Of a DNA stretch of 39,903 nt, positions 9,134 to 17,535 are shown piece by piece. Under the pieces are notes generated by a model that searched no databases, was not told the origin of the DNA, and saw only the letters and a list, made by a program, of their open reading frames with translations. This DNA comes from Clostridia bacterium (GTDB taxonomy: Bacteria; Bacillota; Peptococcia; Peptococcales; BICA1-8). The stretch is taken from assembly GCA_012720075.1 (NCBI GenBank), contig JAAXZE010000036.1:1-39903 (forward strand). Reading direction: 5' to 3'. Made by a program: the position numbers and the translations under genes. How positions within the stretch are numbered: position 1 is the first letter of the stretch; the number at the start of each line of letters is the position of its first letter.

Positions 9134-9946
9134 ATGCCGGAGATACCGGAAATGGAAGTGTATAAAAGGCAGCTATCCCAAACAATTATGCATAAAAAAA
9201 TAGTGGAAGTCATTGTAAATCGGGAGAAAGCCATCAATATTCCGACGGCGGAATTTAAAGAATTGGTCAATGAGCAGCTTATTGTTTTTGTCAGCAGACG
9301 GGGGAAGCATATCATTATTACTTTAGGCAATGGTTATTATTTGGTCGGTCATCTGATGCTGGGAGGAAGGATTTACTTGGCCCAACCCGGTGAGAAATTG
9401 AAAACCAGTGGGTCCGTTATTTTTACATTCAGAGATGAATCCAAGCTCTTTTTTATTAATCTGCGTTTAGGCTGGCTTCATCTATACACAGAGACTGAAA
9501 TGGACAGGGCTTTTGCCGGTCTTGGTCCTGAGCCCCTGGGGCCTTTTTTTACCGAAGAACTTCTCAGCACTAAACTGGCTCAGAAAAGAGGAGCGATTAA
9601 ACCTTTGCTAACAGACCAAGAATTTATTGCGGGAATTGGTAACTGTTATTCCGATGAAATCCTCTTTGAGGCAAAAATTAAACCGGACCGCAAGGCCAAG
9701 GAACTAAATAGTGATGAGGTAAAAAGGCTGTTTTTCGCTATACCCAGTGTTTTGAAAGAGGCTATTAATAATGGCGGCTATATGGAAAAACCTTTTAGTT
9801 TGGGGGATAATTGGACAGGAGGCCATAATGAGCATTTGCAGGTTTATGACCGGGAGGGACAACCCTGTTACCGATGTTCCGGTCTGGTTCAGTTAATCAC
9901 ACTTTCGGGGAAAAAGAGCTATTATTGTCCTAGCTGCCAGAAATAA
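9134..9946 (+). CDS. Formamidopyrimidine-DNA glycosylase family protein (Fpg/MutM-like, divergent)
   Basis: This is a base-excision repair glycosylase/AP lyase of the Fpg/Nei family. The N-terminus MPEIPEMEV supplies the catalytic Pro2 and Glu3. A lysine lies in the SRRGKHIII segment, the helix-two-turn-helix contains EFIAGIGNCYSDEI, and the C-terminal zinc finger has C245-X2-C248 and C265-X2-C268. Length is 270 aa. It departs from canonical Fpg: the usual HLGMSG is HLMLGG, the usual DPRRFG is NLRLGW, and the zinc-finger arginine motif reads GKKSYYC. It is therefore a divergent subfamily whose lesion range may differ. GGGAGG precedes the ATG. Confidence 0.85.
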   Translation: MPEIPEMEVYKRQLSQTIMHKKIVEVIVNREKAINIPTAEFKELVNEQLIVFVSRRGKHIIITLGNGYYLVGHLMLGGRIYLAQPGEKLKTSGSVIFTFRDESKLFFINLRLGWLHLYTETEMDRAFAGLGPEPLGPFFTEELLSTKLAQKRGAIKPLLTDQEFIAGIGNCYSDEILFEAKIKPDRKAKELNSDEVKRLFFAIPSVLKEAINNGGYMEKPFSLGDNWTGGHNEHLQVYDREGQPCYRCSGLVQLITLSGKKSYYCPSCQK

Positions 9947-10112
9947 GTGGTGGTGACTGTCTTTGAGGCTGAGCTTACTGGTCCCGTGCCCGGTGAGCTG
10001 TGGCCAGGGTCCTGTAAATTTTTTTGTTCCATGAGGACACTGGCTACAAAAAGGGTGTTTAGAAATACGGTCTTATGTATATTGACTAGATCTTTGGTTT
10101 GTGGAGGTAAAA

Positions 10113-10574
10113 ATGACACCGATAGAAAGAGTCAAAGATTTTTTAAGAAAGCAAGAAATCAAACTGGAGGTTATTGAATTTCCCGAAGGCGCTACTCAGA
10201 CTTGTGAATTGGCGGCTCAGGCCTTGGGTGTGGAACCGGCCCAAATCGCCAAGTCCTTATTATTTGTCGGGAAAAAAATGAATGTTCTGGTTGTAACCTG
10301 TGGTGACGAAAAAGTAGACCAAAAGAAGTTGAAAAAACATTTTAACGATAAATTTCGTTTCGCTCGTGCTGAGGAAGTTATGGAAATAACGGGTTTTCCG
10401 CCCGGGGGGGTTTGTCCTTTTGCTTTAAAAACCGATTTGCCTATTGTTATTGATGAGTCCATTGGCAGATTCCCGGTGGTTTATACCGCTGCCGGTAACG
10501 CCGGTTCGGCGGTGCCTGTTAATCTGGAACAGTTATTGGAGATTACCAAAGGAGAACTGCTCTCCGTTTGTTAA
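10113..10574 (+). CDS. YbaK/ProX-type aminoacyl-tRNA deacylase
   Basis: This freestanding editing-domain protein would hydrolyse mischarged aminoacyl-tRNA such as Cys-tRNA(Pro) or Ala-tRNA(Pro). The start was set to the ATG at 10113 because GGAGGT (10103-10108) lies upstream and overlaps the ORF-track GTG. The length is 153 aa. The conserved lysine lies in AQIAKSLLFV (K47). The family's loop GFPPGGVCPFAL and the segment VVYTAAGN are present. It is soluble, with no recognisable partner next door. Confidence 0.87.
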   Translation: MTPIERVKDFLRKQEIKLEVIEFPEGATQTCELAAQALGVEPAQIAKSLLFVGKKMNVLVVTCGDEKVDQKKLKKHFNDKFRFARAEEVMEITGFPPGGVCPFALKTDLPIVIDESIGRFPVVYTAAGNAGSAVPVNLEQLLEITKGELLSVC

Positions 10575-10597
10575 TAATAACAATTTTTCGCCGGCAC

Positions 10598-10647
10598 AGG
10601 CCACAAACCCCATTAATTGGCCTAAAACCGGTTAATAACTTCCGGTT
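10598..10647. repeat. Tandem pair of short hairpins
   Basis: AGGCCA (10598) pairs with TGGCCT (10618), and AACCGG (10626) pairs with CCGGTT (10642). They lie between the YbaK and thioesterase genes. There is no T tract, so neither is a clear terminator. Confidence 0.4.
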
Positions 10648-10674
10648 GTTAACTAAGAAAAGGAGCTGATGTAA

Positions 10675-11148
10675 ATGTTATTCCGTGAGCCTAAAAACAA
10701 CGGTTTGGATTGCCGTCTTTTTGGGTCAATCTTAAATATTAATGACGAATGTCCTTTTCATAATTTAATTGATTTATATATTGTAGAGTTAAGCCCCGGG
10801 GAAGCCGTAATGGAAATCCCGGCTCAAGAGGAGCACCTAAATCCCATGGGAGCCGTTCACGGCGGTCTGATTTTTTCTTTGGCTGACGCTGTTATGGGTT
10901 TTGCCATACGGACCCTTAACATTGTAAGTGTTACCGTTGAGGCCAATATCAATTATTTAAAACCGGTCTATAAAAGTGATACCCTGACCGCTATTGGCAA
11001 AGTTATCCAATCGGGTAATTCTATAGCCGTTGCAGAGGGTTTAATTAAGAATAAAGCGGGAGAAACCGTTGCGGTAGCCCGAGGAACATATTATAACACC
11101 AGTCAATTTCTGGACCTTCCTGAGCATTTTAATACCAAAAGCCTCTGA
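10675..11148 (+). CDS. PaaI-family hotdog-fold thioesterase
   Basis: This is a predicted acyl-CoA thioesterase of the hotdog fold. The core motif NPMGAVHGGLIFSLADAVMG carries the HGG motif and the catalytic-type Asp of the PaaI/4HBT-II group. The 157-aa length fits a single hotdog domain with an N-terminal extension of about 40 residues containing two cysteines. The substrate cannot be told from sequence. AAGGAG precedes the ATG. The gene converges on the DMT transporter with a 3-bp gap. Confidence 0.85.
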   Translation: MLFREPKNNGLDCRLFGSILNINDECPFHNLIDLYIVELSPGEAVMEIPAQEEHLNPMGAVHGGLIFSLADAVMGFAIRTLNIVSVTVEANINYLKPVYKSDTLTAIGKVIQSGNSIAVAEGLIKNKAGETVAVARGTYYNTSQFLDLPEHFNTKSL

Positions 11149-11151
11149 GCT

Positions 11152-12045
11152 TTAATTTACCGGCCCGCTAATCCTGGCGGGCCTTTTAGTTTCCTGATAA
11201 TGACTGAAATAAAGGATGCCGCCTAAAATAATCACACAGCCTATTAATTGCCTTAAGGTAAGGTTCTCTCCGAAAATAAAGAAGGCCATAAGGGAGGCTA
11301 TTACCGGTTCACCCAAGACGCTAACCGACACCGAAGCCGTGGGTAAGAACTTTAAGGCCCAGTTTAAGACGGTATGGCCCATGATAGTGCAGAAAAACGC
11401 CAGAGAAAGGAAAACAAGGAAGTCCTTAAAGGAGTAACCTGTAAGGGGCACCCCCATTAACAGTACCGTAACAAAGAGAAATAAAGCGCTAAAGCCGTAG
11501 ACTAACGCGGTGTAGGGCACAATACCCATAGTTCTTCGCAGATGACGCCCACAAAGATAATAGCCGGCCACGGTAAAAGCCCCTACTAAAGCTAAAAGAT
11601 CGCCTTTAAGGTTTTCCACCCCCAATTGCAGGTCACCCCAGCTTAAAATAATTGTGCCTATTAAGGCCAAAAATACGCCGAGATAGGCTTTTAAGGGGAA
11701 AACTTCCCGCCATAGTATGTAACTGAAGATAAGTACAAATATGGGGTGGGTGTCCACAAGAACGGTAGCGCTGGCGACTGAAGTATATCTTAAAGAAGTA
11801 AACCAGCTAATAAAGTGGAATGAAAGAAATAATCCCGAAATAAAGGCAAAAATAAAGTGGGATTTATTTAAATGTCGAAAATCTTCCCCTTTATTTTTAA
11901 TTACAAAAGGTAAAAGCATAAGAAAGGTAAAAAACATGCGGTAGAAAGCAATACTAACCGGCGGGGCAGTGGTCAGCTTCACCAGGATAGCCGAGCAGGA
12001 AACGCCGAGGACACCAACCAATAAAGCAAAGTATGGATTAATCAT
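11152..12045 (-). CDS. EamA/DMT-superfamily transporter
   Basis: This is a polytopic inner-membrane metabolite exporter or permease with about ten hydrophobic segments arranged as two EamA repeats. The second repeat contains LKFLPTASVSVSVLGEPVIASLMAF, a characteristic DMT motif. I chose the ATG at 12045 (297 aa, MINPYFALLVGVLG) because GAGGTG lies upstream at good spacing and the protein then begins at the first membrane helix. The ORF-track GTG at 12099 would add 18 hydrophilic residues. The substrate is unknown. It is divergent from the aro cluster. Confidence 0.85.
   Translation of the reverse strand: MINPYFALLVGVLGVSCSAILVKLTTAPPVSIAFYRMFFTFLMLLPFVIKNKGEDFRHLNKSHFIFAFISGLFLSFHFISWFTSLRYTSVASATVLVDTHPIFVLIFSYILWREVFPLKAYLGVFLALIGTIILSWGDLQLGVENLKGDLLALVGAFTVAGYYLCGRHLRRTMGIVPYTALVYGFSALFLFVTVLLMGVPLTGYSFKDFLVFLSLAFFCTIMGHTVLNWALKFLPTASVSVSVLGEPVIASLMAFFIFGENLTLRQLIGCVIILGGILYFSHYQETKRPARISGPVN
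11162..11187 (+). terminator. Possible terminator for the thioesterase gene
   Basis: GGCCCGC/GGCGGGCC hairpin followed by TTTT. It lies inside the 3' end of the convergent transporter gene. Confidence 0.5.
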
Positions 12046-12300
12046 TTGTAACGACACCTCGAAAAAAGAGCTTAAGTTATCATCATATTCGTGGTCCACT
12101 GGAAGAAATCCTTTAGTAGTAAAAAATTAAGAGTTAAAAATTTTTAGCTTAATTTTTTTATTTTTAGGTATTGTAAAATTGAGTAAAAGGTAGTATGCTA
12201 TTAAGCAAAATACCCACCCGGATGTAAAAATAAAATAGTAGGATGGTAGAAAAGGAAAGGTTTATCGGGCAGGGTAATTTATTAATTCAAATTAAATAAC

Positions 12301-12324
12301 ATGGTAGGATGGTAGAATGGTAGG
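12301..12324. repeat. 8-bp tandem repeat ATGGTAGG x3
   Basis: ATGGTAGG, ATGGTAGA, ATGGTAGG in direct tandem. A related TAGGATGGTAGA lies about 65 bp upstream. Confidence 0.75.
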
Positions 12325-12342
12325 GTGAAAGCTAGAAAAAGC

Positions 12343-12366
12343 GCACTCCTATAGGGGTGTTTTTTT
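12343..12366 (+). terminator. Hairpin with T tract upstream of aroF (candidate attenuator)
   Basis: CACTCC/GGGGTG stem (one T-G pair) with a TATA loop, followed by TTTTTTT. The gene upstream is on the other strand, so this terminator can only stop transcripts heading into aroF. An alternative pairing of TAGGGTG (12321-12327) with CACTCCTA (12344-12351) would disrupt it. Confidence 0.55.
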
Positions 12367-12420
12367 GTACCTTTTTCCCGACATCTCTCCACCGCCGGAA
12401 ATTTTAAGGAGGTTTGTGTG

Positions 12421-13476
12421 ATGATTGTAGTAATGGAAAAAGGAGTTTCTGAGGAAAAACTGGAAAGGGTTTTGGATTATCTTCAGGGGAAAGGGTTTTC
12501 CCTGCATATTTCCCGGGGGATAGAACGTACTATTATCGGGGTCTTGGGGGACAAAAACAAAATGGAAGAAAGATTGCCTTTGGAAGCCTTGGAAGGGGTA
12601 GAAAAGGTTGTCCCCATTCTTACACCATATAAATTGGCCAGTCGGGAGTTTAAAGCGCAGGATACAGTGATTACCATTGGCGATGTTACCATTGGCGGTC
12701 AGGAACTGCAGGTCATGGCGGGCCCCTGTGCTGTAGAAAGCCGAGAACAGCTTTTGGAAACGGCGGCAATAGTTAAACAGGGCGGGGCAAAGATTTTGCG
12801 GGGTGGCGCTTTTAAACCCCGAACTTCGCCATACTCCTTTCAAGGTTTGGAAAAAAAGGGCCTTGAGTATTTGGCTGAAGCCAGAGAAACCACCGGGCTT
12901 TTGATAGTGACCGAAGTTATGGATACAAGAAGTGTGGATTTGGTCAGTCGGTATGCGGATATTTTACAGATTGGCGCCAGAAATATGCAAAATTTCCCCT
13001 TATTAAAAGAAGTAGGTAAAACTAATAAACCCGTTTTGTTAAAAAGAGGTCTATCGGCAACTGTCGAAGAGTGGATTATGGCAGCAGAGTATATTCTGGC
13101 TGCTGGAAACAACCAGGTCATTTTATGCGAGCGGGGTATCAGGACTTTTGAAACATATACCCGAAATACCTTGGATTTATCGGTAGTGCCTGTAATCAAA
13201 CACTTAACCCATTTGCCCATAATTGTTGACCCCAGCCACGGTACGGGAAAATGGCGGTTGGTAGGTCCTATGGCCAAAGCTGCTGTTGTGGCAGGAGTTG
13301 ACGGCCTAATTATCGAAGTTCACCCAAATCCTGTTGAAGCACTCTCTGACGGGCCCCAATCCCTTAAACCGGAAAAATATTATCAGCTGATGGAAGAGTT
13401 AAGGCAGCTGGCTCCTGTAATGAGCAGAAGTTTAAGTGGAACTGCTCATTTTGAAAAAACCGGTACGGAAGGATAA
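12421..13476 (+). CDS. aroF: 3-deoxy-7-phosphoheptulonate (DAHP) synthase
   Basis: This enzyme condenses phosphoenolpyruvate and erythrose 4-phosphate, the first step of the shikimate pathway. It is the class I-beta form with an N-terminal ferredoxin-like regulatory domain (about 1-70), as in Thermotoga, where that domain mediates feedback inhibition by tyrosine/phenylalanine. Catalytic motifs include [39 protein letters not shown] and [11 protein letters not shown] chose the ATG at 12421, giving MIVVMEKG, because it lies eight bases after AAGGAGG; a GTG directly upstream is possible. It is first in the aro cluster, behind a candidate attenuator. Confidence 0.95.
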   Translation: MIVVMEKGVSEEKLERVLDYLQGKGFSLHISRGIERTIIGVLGDKNKMEERLPLEALEGVEKVVPILTPYKLASREFKAQDTVITIGDVTIGGQELQVMAGPCAVESREQLLETAAIVKQGGAKILRGGAFKPRTSPYSFQGLEKKGLEYLAEARETTGLLIVTEVMDTRSVDLVSRYADILQIGARNMQNFPLLKEVGKTNKPVLLKRGLSATVEEWIMAAEYILAAGNNQVILCERGIRTFETYTRNTLDLSVVPVIKHLTHLPIIVDPSHGTGKWRLVGPMAKAAVVAGVDGLIIEVHPNPVEALSDGPQSLKPEKYYQLMEELRQLAPVMSRSLSGTAHFEKTGTEG

Positions 13477-13515
13477 AATCAAATTAATAGCATAACAGGG
13501 AAAGCAGGTGTAGAT

Positions 13516-14817
13516 ATGAACCTAATCATCGAAACGGCAAATAAACTGGAGGGCAAGATTACCGTTCCCGGTGACAAATCCATTTCCCACAGGTCGGTGA
13601 TGCTGGGAGCATTGGCCCATGGTATTACAGAGGTCAGCGGGTTTTTAATGGGTGAGGATTGTTTAAGTACTATAAAATGTTTTAGAAGCCTGGGTGTCAA
13701 TATTGAGGTTACTCCCGACAAGGTTTTAATTGAGGGCCGGGGATTAGATGGGTTAAAAGAGCCGGTGGATATTTTGGATGTCGGCAATTCAGGTACGACT
13801 ATCCGCTTGCTCTCGGGGATTTTGGCGGGACAGAACTTTGCTTCTTTTCTCACTGGAGACAGTTCCATTCGTAAAAGACCAATGGCCCGTATAATACAGC
13901 CTCTGACACTGATGGGGGCCAAGATATTAGGCCGGGGGAATAATACTTTGGCCCCTTTGGCAATCAGAGGAGGGGAACTTAAGGCTATTGAATACACTAC
14001 TGAGATAGCCAGCGCCCAGGTAAAATCAGCTATTCTTCTGGCAGGACTTTTTGCCGATGGCTGGACGGGGGTAACCCAACCGGAAAAATCCCGGGACCAT
14101 ACGGAGATAATGTTAAAGGCTTTTGGGGCTCAGGTAAAAGAGCAGGATAAAACCGTTATGGTAAAAGGGAGGCCCCGGTTAAAGGGTTTAAAGGTAATTG
14201 TTCCGGGTGATATTTCTTCGGCGGCTTTTTTCCTGGCGGCCGGGGCTATTTGCCCGCAAAGTTTCCTGACCATATGCGGGGTGGGTCTAAATCCCACCCG
14301 AACCGGTATTATCGATGTTTTAAAGCAAATGGGAGCCAAAATAGATATCCGTAATACCTGTGACTCCGGCGGTGAACCCATGGGGGATATTACCATTGAA
14401 AGCAGTAATTTACAGGGCATTAAGGTTTATGGTGATATGATTCCCCGCCTGATAGATGAAATACCGGTTATTGCCGTTCTGGGAGCTTGTGCTTCGGGAA
14501 TAACGGAAATAAGAGATGCCCAAGAACTGAAAGTTAAGGAAAGTAATCGTCTATCGGCTATGGCAACCCAATTGGTCAGAATGGGGGCAAAAATTGAGGA
14601 ACTGCCTGATGGGTTAAGAGTTTATGGCGGCAGGAAATTAACGGGAGCCCTTTGTGAAAGCTACCATGACCACCGGATTGCTATGGCCTTGGCGGTGGCC
14701 GGTTTGGTAGCTCAAGACCGGACGGTTATTAAAGATGCCGAAGCTATTAATGTTTCTTTTCCGGGGTTTGTCAATACTCTTCGGGCCATTGGGGCCCCAG
14801 TGAGGGAAGGACAATGA
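13516..14817 (+). CDS. aroA: 3-phosphoshikimate 1-carboxyvinyltransferase (EPSP synthase)
   Basis: This enzyme transfers enolpyruvyl from PEP to shikimate 3-phosphate. Visible motifs are PGDKSISHRS near the N-terminus, GNSGTTIRL, SIRKRPM, SAQVKSA, SRDHTEIM, LNPTRTGI and AQELKVKESNRL. The combination GDKS, SAQxK, RxHTE and NxTR is that of class II EPSP synthases, which are known for low glyphosate sensitivity. At 433 aa it has full length. It starts 39 bp after aroF and its stop overlaps the aroE start by 4 bp (ATGA). Confidence 0.95.
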   Translation: MNLIIETANKLEGKITVPGDKSISHRSVMLGALAHGITEVSGFLMGEDCLSTIKCFRSLGVNIEVTPDKVLIEGRGLDGLKEPVDILDVGNSGTTIRLLSGILAGQNFASFLTGDSSIRKRPMARIIQPLTLMGAKILGRGNNTLAPLAIRGGELKAIEYTTEIASAQVKSAILLAGLFADGWTGVTQPEKSRDHTEIMLKAFGAQVKEQDKTVMVKGRPRLKGLKVIVPGDISSAAFFLAAGAICPQSFLTICGVGLNPTRTGIIDVLKQMGAKIDIRNTCDSGGEPMGDITIESSNLQGIKVYGDMIPRLIDEIPVIAVLGACASGITEIRDAQELKVKESNRLSAMATQLVRMGAKIEELPDGLRVYGGRKLTGALCESYHDHRIAMALAVAGLVAQDRTVIKDAEAINVSFPGFVNTLRAIGAPVREGQ

Positions 14818-15680
14818 AGATTGACGGAAAAACAAAACCCATAGCCATCGTAGGAAATCCTCTTGGCCATACCCTTTCACCCTTGATGCATAACTACTTT
14901 TTCCGGTCACTGGGTCTCAATAATATCTATATTCCTTTGACAGTAGAAGAAAAGGAATTGAGCGGGGCTATAAAAGGTCTATGGTCTTTGGGCTTTAAAG
15001 GAGCCAATATAACAATACCCTTTAAAGAAAAGGCCATGGAATATTTGGCAGAAGTCAGCGAGGAAGCACGGCTTATTGGGGCGGTCAATACACTGGTTTG
15101 GACTCCCCATGGGTTTCGAGGGGAGAATACCGACGGGAGAGGTTTTTTAAAATTTTTACAAGAAGAGAAAAGATGGCTTCCCCGGCATAAGAAGGCTCTA
15201 ATTTTGGGGGCCGGTGGGTCGGCCAGGGCCATTAGTACCATATTGGCCTTAAAAGGTATCGATAAAATAACCATCGCCAATCGAACATTAGTTAAAGCGC
15301 AAATTATTGCCGATAAAATTGTAAGTCATATTGGCACTCCGGTAGAGATAATAAACTGGGAAGAAAAGAAATTAAAAAAAATGGTTAATGACGCCGATAT
15401 CATTATCAATACCACTCCCCTGGGAATGAAGCCCTTTATTGATGCTTGCCCGCCCATAAATACGGAGTGGCTCGGCAAGGGGCAATTGGTGGTGGATATT
15501 ATCTATAATCCTTTGATGACCAGGTTTTTGGCGGAAGCCTTTAGTAAAGGGTGTGATACCGCCAATGGATTGGGAATGCTTATTTATCAGGGGGCACTGG
15601 CTTTTGAACATTGGACCGGTCAAAAACCACCCTTAGAGGGTGTGCGGGAATTGTTGGAGAAAGAATTGCTGGGCAGTTAA
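14814..15680 (+). CDS. aroE: Shikimate dehydrogenase
   Basis: This enzyme reduces 3-dehydroshikimate to shikimate with NADPH. The substrate-binding domain has NPLGHTLSPLMHN and NITIPFKEKAM, with the catalytic lysine. GAVNTL and ENTDGRGFL carry the catalytic Asp. The Rossmann motif is LGAGGSARAIS, and the C-terminal family motif GLGMLIYQGALAFEHWTG is complete. Length is 288 aa. It is translationally coupled to aroA by a 4-bp overlap. A 173-bp gap separates it from aroC. Confidence 0.95.
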   Translation: MKIDGKTKPIAIVGNPLGHTLSPLMHNYFFRSLGLNNIYIPLTVEEKELSGAIKGLWSLGFKGANITIPFKEKAMEYLAEVSEEARLIGAVNTLVWTPHGFRGENTDGRGFLKFLQEEKRWLPRHKKALILGAGGSARAISTILALKGIDKITIANRTLVKAQIIADKIVSHIGTPVEIINWEEKKLKKMVNDADIIINTTPLGMKPFIDACPPINTEWLGKGQLVVDIIYNPLMTRFLAEAFSKGCDTANGLGMLIYQGALAFEHWTGQKPPLEGVRELLEKELLGS

Positions 15681-15766
15681 TAAGTAGTGCAAGTGCTTGA
15701 GTGTTTAAATGTGGTAGGTGTCATTTGTTTTGGGGTTATTATATAAAAGGCTTTTGACTTATTTCT

Positions 15767-15793
15767 GGGCACTGGTCACAGGTCACTGGGCAC
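15767..15793. repeat. 7-bp tandem repeat (GGTCACT family)
   Basis: GGGCACT, GGTCACA, GGTCACT, GGGCAC: nearly four heptads in the aroE-aroC gap. No convincing promoter was seen in this gap. Confidence 0.7.
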
Positions 15794-15853
15794 GAAACCG
15801 GGAAGTTTAACCTAAAATACGAGTTACCAGTCTCGAATTAGGAGGAATTTTTT

Positions 15854-17005
15854 ATGTTGCGGTTTTTAACAGCCGGCGAATCCCACGGGAAAAGCTTAAC
15901 GGCCATAATTGAAGGATTGCCGGCGGGTATTCCTGTAAGGCAGGAATACATCAATCTTCAGCTTAAAAGAAGACAGGGCGGATATGGCCGGGGTAACAGG
16001 ATGAAGATTGAAGAAGATCGGGTTGAAATACTTTCGGGGGTTAGAAACGGGGAGACTTTAGGGACCCCTATAACCTTGCAGGTGAAAAATAAAGATTGGG
16101 ATAACTGGAAGGATATAATGCAGGTGGAACCGGGTGCCAATATTGCCGAAAGACGGGTTACCCAACCCAGACCCGGCCATGCCGACTTAGCCGGCACACT
16201 AAAATACGGTTATGATGATATTAGAAACACCTTAGAGAGGGCCAGCGCCAGGGAAACGGCTATAAGGGTGGCCGTTGGGGCTTTAACCCAGGAGTTTCTT
16301 AGAATTTTTAATATTAATATATGGGGCCATGTTCTAAGTATCGGCAATGTTGTTGCCCTGGTTGATTATACAAAATTAACGGAGGAATTATACCAAACCC
16401 CTTTATATTGTACCGATCTAGAGGCAACCCAGAAAATGAAGGAGATGATCGATGAAGCCAAGGCTCAAGGCGACTCGGTGGGTGGAATCGTTGAGGTTGT
16501 TGCCTATAATGTTCCCCTGGGTTTAGGCAGCCATGTCCATTGGGATCGGAGGCTGGATAGTCGTTTAGCCGGGGCTTTAATGAGCATTCCGGGGATCAAA
16601 GGCGTGGAAATAGGATTGGGGTTTGCGGCAGCAAAAAAACCGGGGTCCCAGGTTCATGACGAGATAAGCTTTTCTCCGGAAAGAGGTTTTTATCATTTGA
16701 CCAATAACAGCGGGGGTATTGAAGGAGGTATTTCCAATGGTGAGCCGTTGGTGTTAAGGGCCGCCATGAAACCCATCCCAACCCTTTATCAGCCGTTAAA
16801 CAGTGTAGATGTTGTATCAAAAGAAAGTTTTCCGGCATCCGTTCAACGTTCCGATACTTGTGCCGTGCCGGCGGCTTGTATTGTGGCCGCGGCGGTAACG
16901 GCCTTTGAAGTTGCCCGAAGTTTTCTGGAAAAGTTCTCCGGGGATAGCCTTCGAGAAATAAAAAACAGTTATGAAGGATACTTGAATTACCTGAGGCAGG
17001 TGTGA
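15854..17005 (+). CDS. aroC: Chorismate synthase
   Basis: This enzyme converts EPSP to chorismate using reduced FMN. Signature segments are LTAGESHGKSL at the N-terminus, RRQGGYGRGNRM, RPGHADLAGTLKYG and RASARETA, with a C-terminal SVQRSDTCAVPAA. Length is 383 aa, normal for the family. The spacing TAGGAGG-N6-ATG supports the start. aroK begins 2 bp after its stop, so aroC-aroK-aroB-aroH form a tight block. Confidence 0.96.
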   Translation: MLRFLTAGESHGKSLTAIIEGLPAGIPVRQEYINLQLKRRQGGYGRGNRMKIEEDRVEILSGVRNGETLGTPITLQVKNKDWDNWKDIMQVEPGANIAERRVTQPRPGHADLAGTLKYGYDDIRNTLERASARETAIRVAVGALTQEFLRIFNINIWGHVLSIGNVVALVDYTKLTEELYQTPLYCTDLEATQKMKEMIDEAKAQGDSVGGIVEVVAYNVPLGLGSHVHWDRRLDSRLAGALMSIPGIKGVEIGLGFAAAKKPGSQVHDEISFSPERGFYHLTNNSGGIEGGISNGEPLVLRAAMKPIPTLYQPLNSVDVVSKESFPASVQRSDTCAVPAACIVAAAVTAFEVARSFLEKFSGDSLREIKNSYEGYLNYLRQV

Positions 17006-17007
17006 TA

Positions 17008-17535
17008 ATGGAAAATATCGCTTTAATTGGTTTTATGGGTACAGGTAAAACATCGGTGGGGATTATTCTGGCCCAAAGATTAGGCTGGAGTTTTGTGGAT
17101 ACCGATGAGATCATAACCAGACAGACCGGCATGGATATCCCAGATATCTTTAAGTACTATGGCGAAAACTATTTTCGTCAGCGGGAGAAGGAAGCCATTG
17201 AAATGGTTTGCCGGCTCAGAAAGCATGTAATTGCAACCGGCGGAGGGGTTATATTAAACTCTGATAATATAAAAAAATTGAAAGAGAATTCCTATCTTAT
17301 TTGTCTGTCAGCCAGCCCTGAGGAAATCCTGGAGCGGGTTAAATATGATAAATCGCGTCCTTTATTAGAGGTAGAAGACCCATTAAAGATTATTAAAAAC
17401 CTTTTAAAAATAAGGGAACCTTACTACCAATGCGCTGATTTATTCGTAGACACGTCCAAAAAAACTTTGAAAAAAATAATTGAAGAAATACTTGATCAGA
17501 TAAAACAAAGGGGAATAGTTGAATGCCGGCTTTAG
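17008..17535 (+). CDS. aroK: Shikimate kinase
   Basis: This enzyme phosphorylates shikimate at the 3-hydroxyl. The P-loop GFMGTGKTSVG (about residues 8-18), FVDTDEII, and ATGGGVIL are present, as are the lid-region arginine (YDKSRPLLE) and the REPYYQCAD motif. I chose the ATG at 17008 (175 aa) rather than the ORF-track GTG at 17002, which overlaps the aroC stop; AGGCAGGTG lies upstream. Its 3' end overlaps aroB by 13 bp. Confidence 0.94.
   Translation: MENIALIGFMGTGKTSVGIILAQRLGWSFVDTDEIITRQTGMDIPDIFKYYGENYFRQREKEAIEMVCRLRKHVIATGGGVILNSDNIKKLKENSYLICLSASPEEILERVKYDKSRPLLEVEDPLKIIKNLLKIREPYYQCADLFVDTSKKTLKKIIEEILDQIKQRGIVECRL

Larger units (their letters stand above)
12046..12420 (+). promoter_or_regulatory. 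aro cluster leader region with candidate promoter
   Basis: This is the divergent intergenic region between the DMT gene and aroF. A candidate sigma-A promoter is TTGTAA (12171-12176), 17 bp, TATGCT (12194-12199). The leader then contains ATGGTAGG octads (12301-12324) and a hairpin/T-tract (12343-12366) about 55 bp before aroF. I see no T-box consensus and no recognisable riboswitch. Confidence 0.45.

Noticed and set aside
9947-10177. ORF of 76 aa starting right after the Fpg stop
   Set aside because: Runs into the YbaK gene in another frame, lacks a ribosome binding site and has no plausible protein character.
8718-12045. Genes between thiI and aroF as one operon or system
   Set aside because: Separate promoters, terminators and opposite strands show independent units.
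12349-12843. Minus-strand ORF of 164 aa over aroF
   Set aside because: Shadow of the aroF N-terminal coding region; aroF is supported by clear family motifs.
16596-17132. Minus-strand ORF of 178 aa over aroC/aroK
   Set aside because: Antisense shadow of two well-supported genes.
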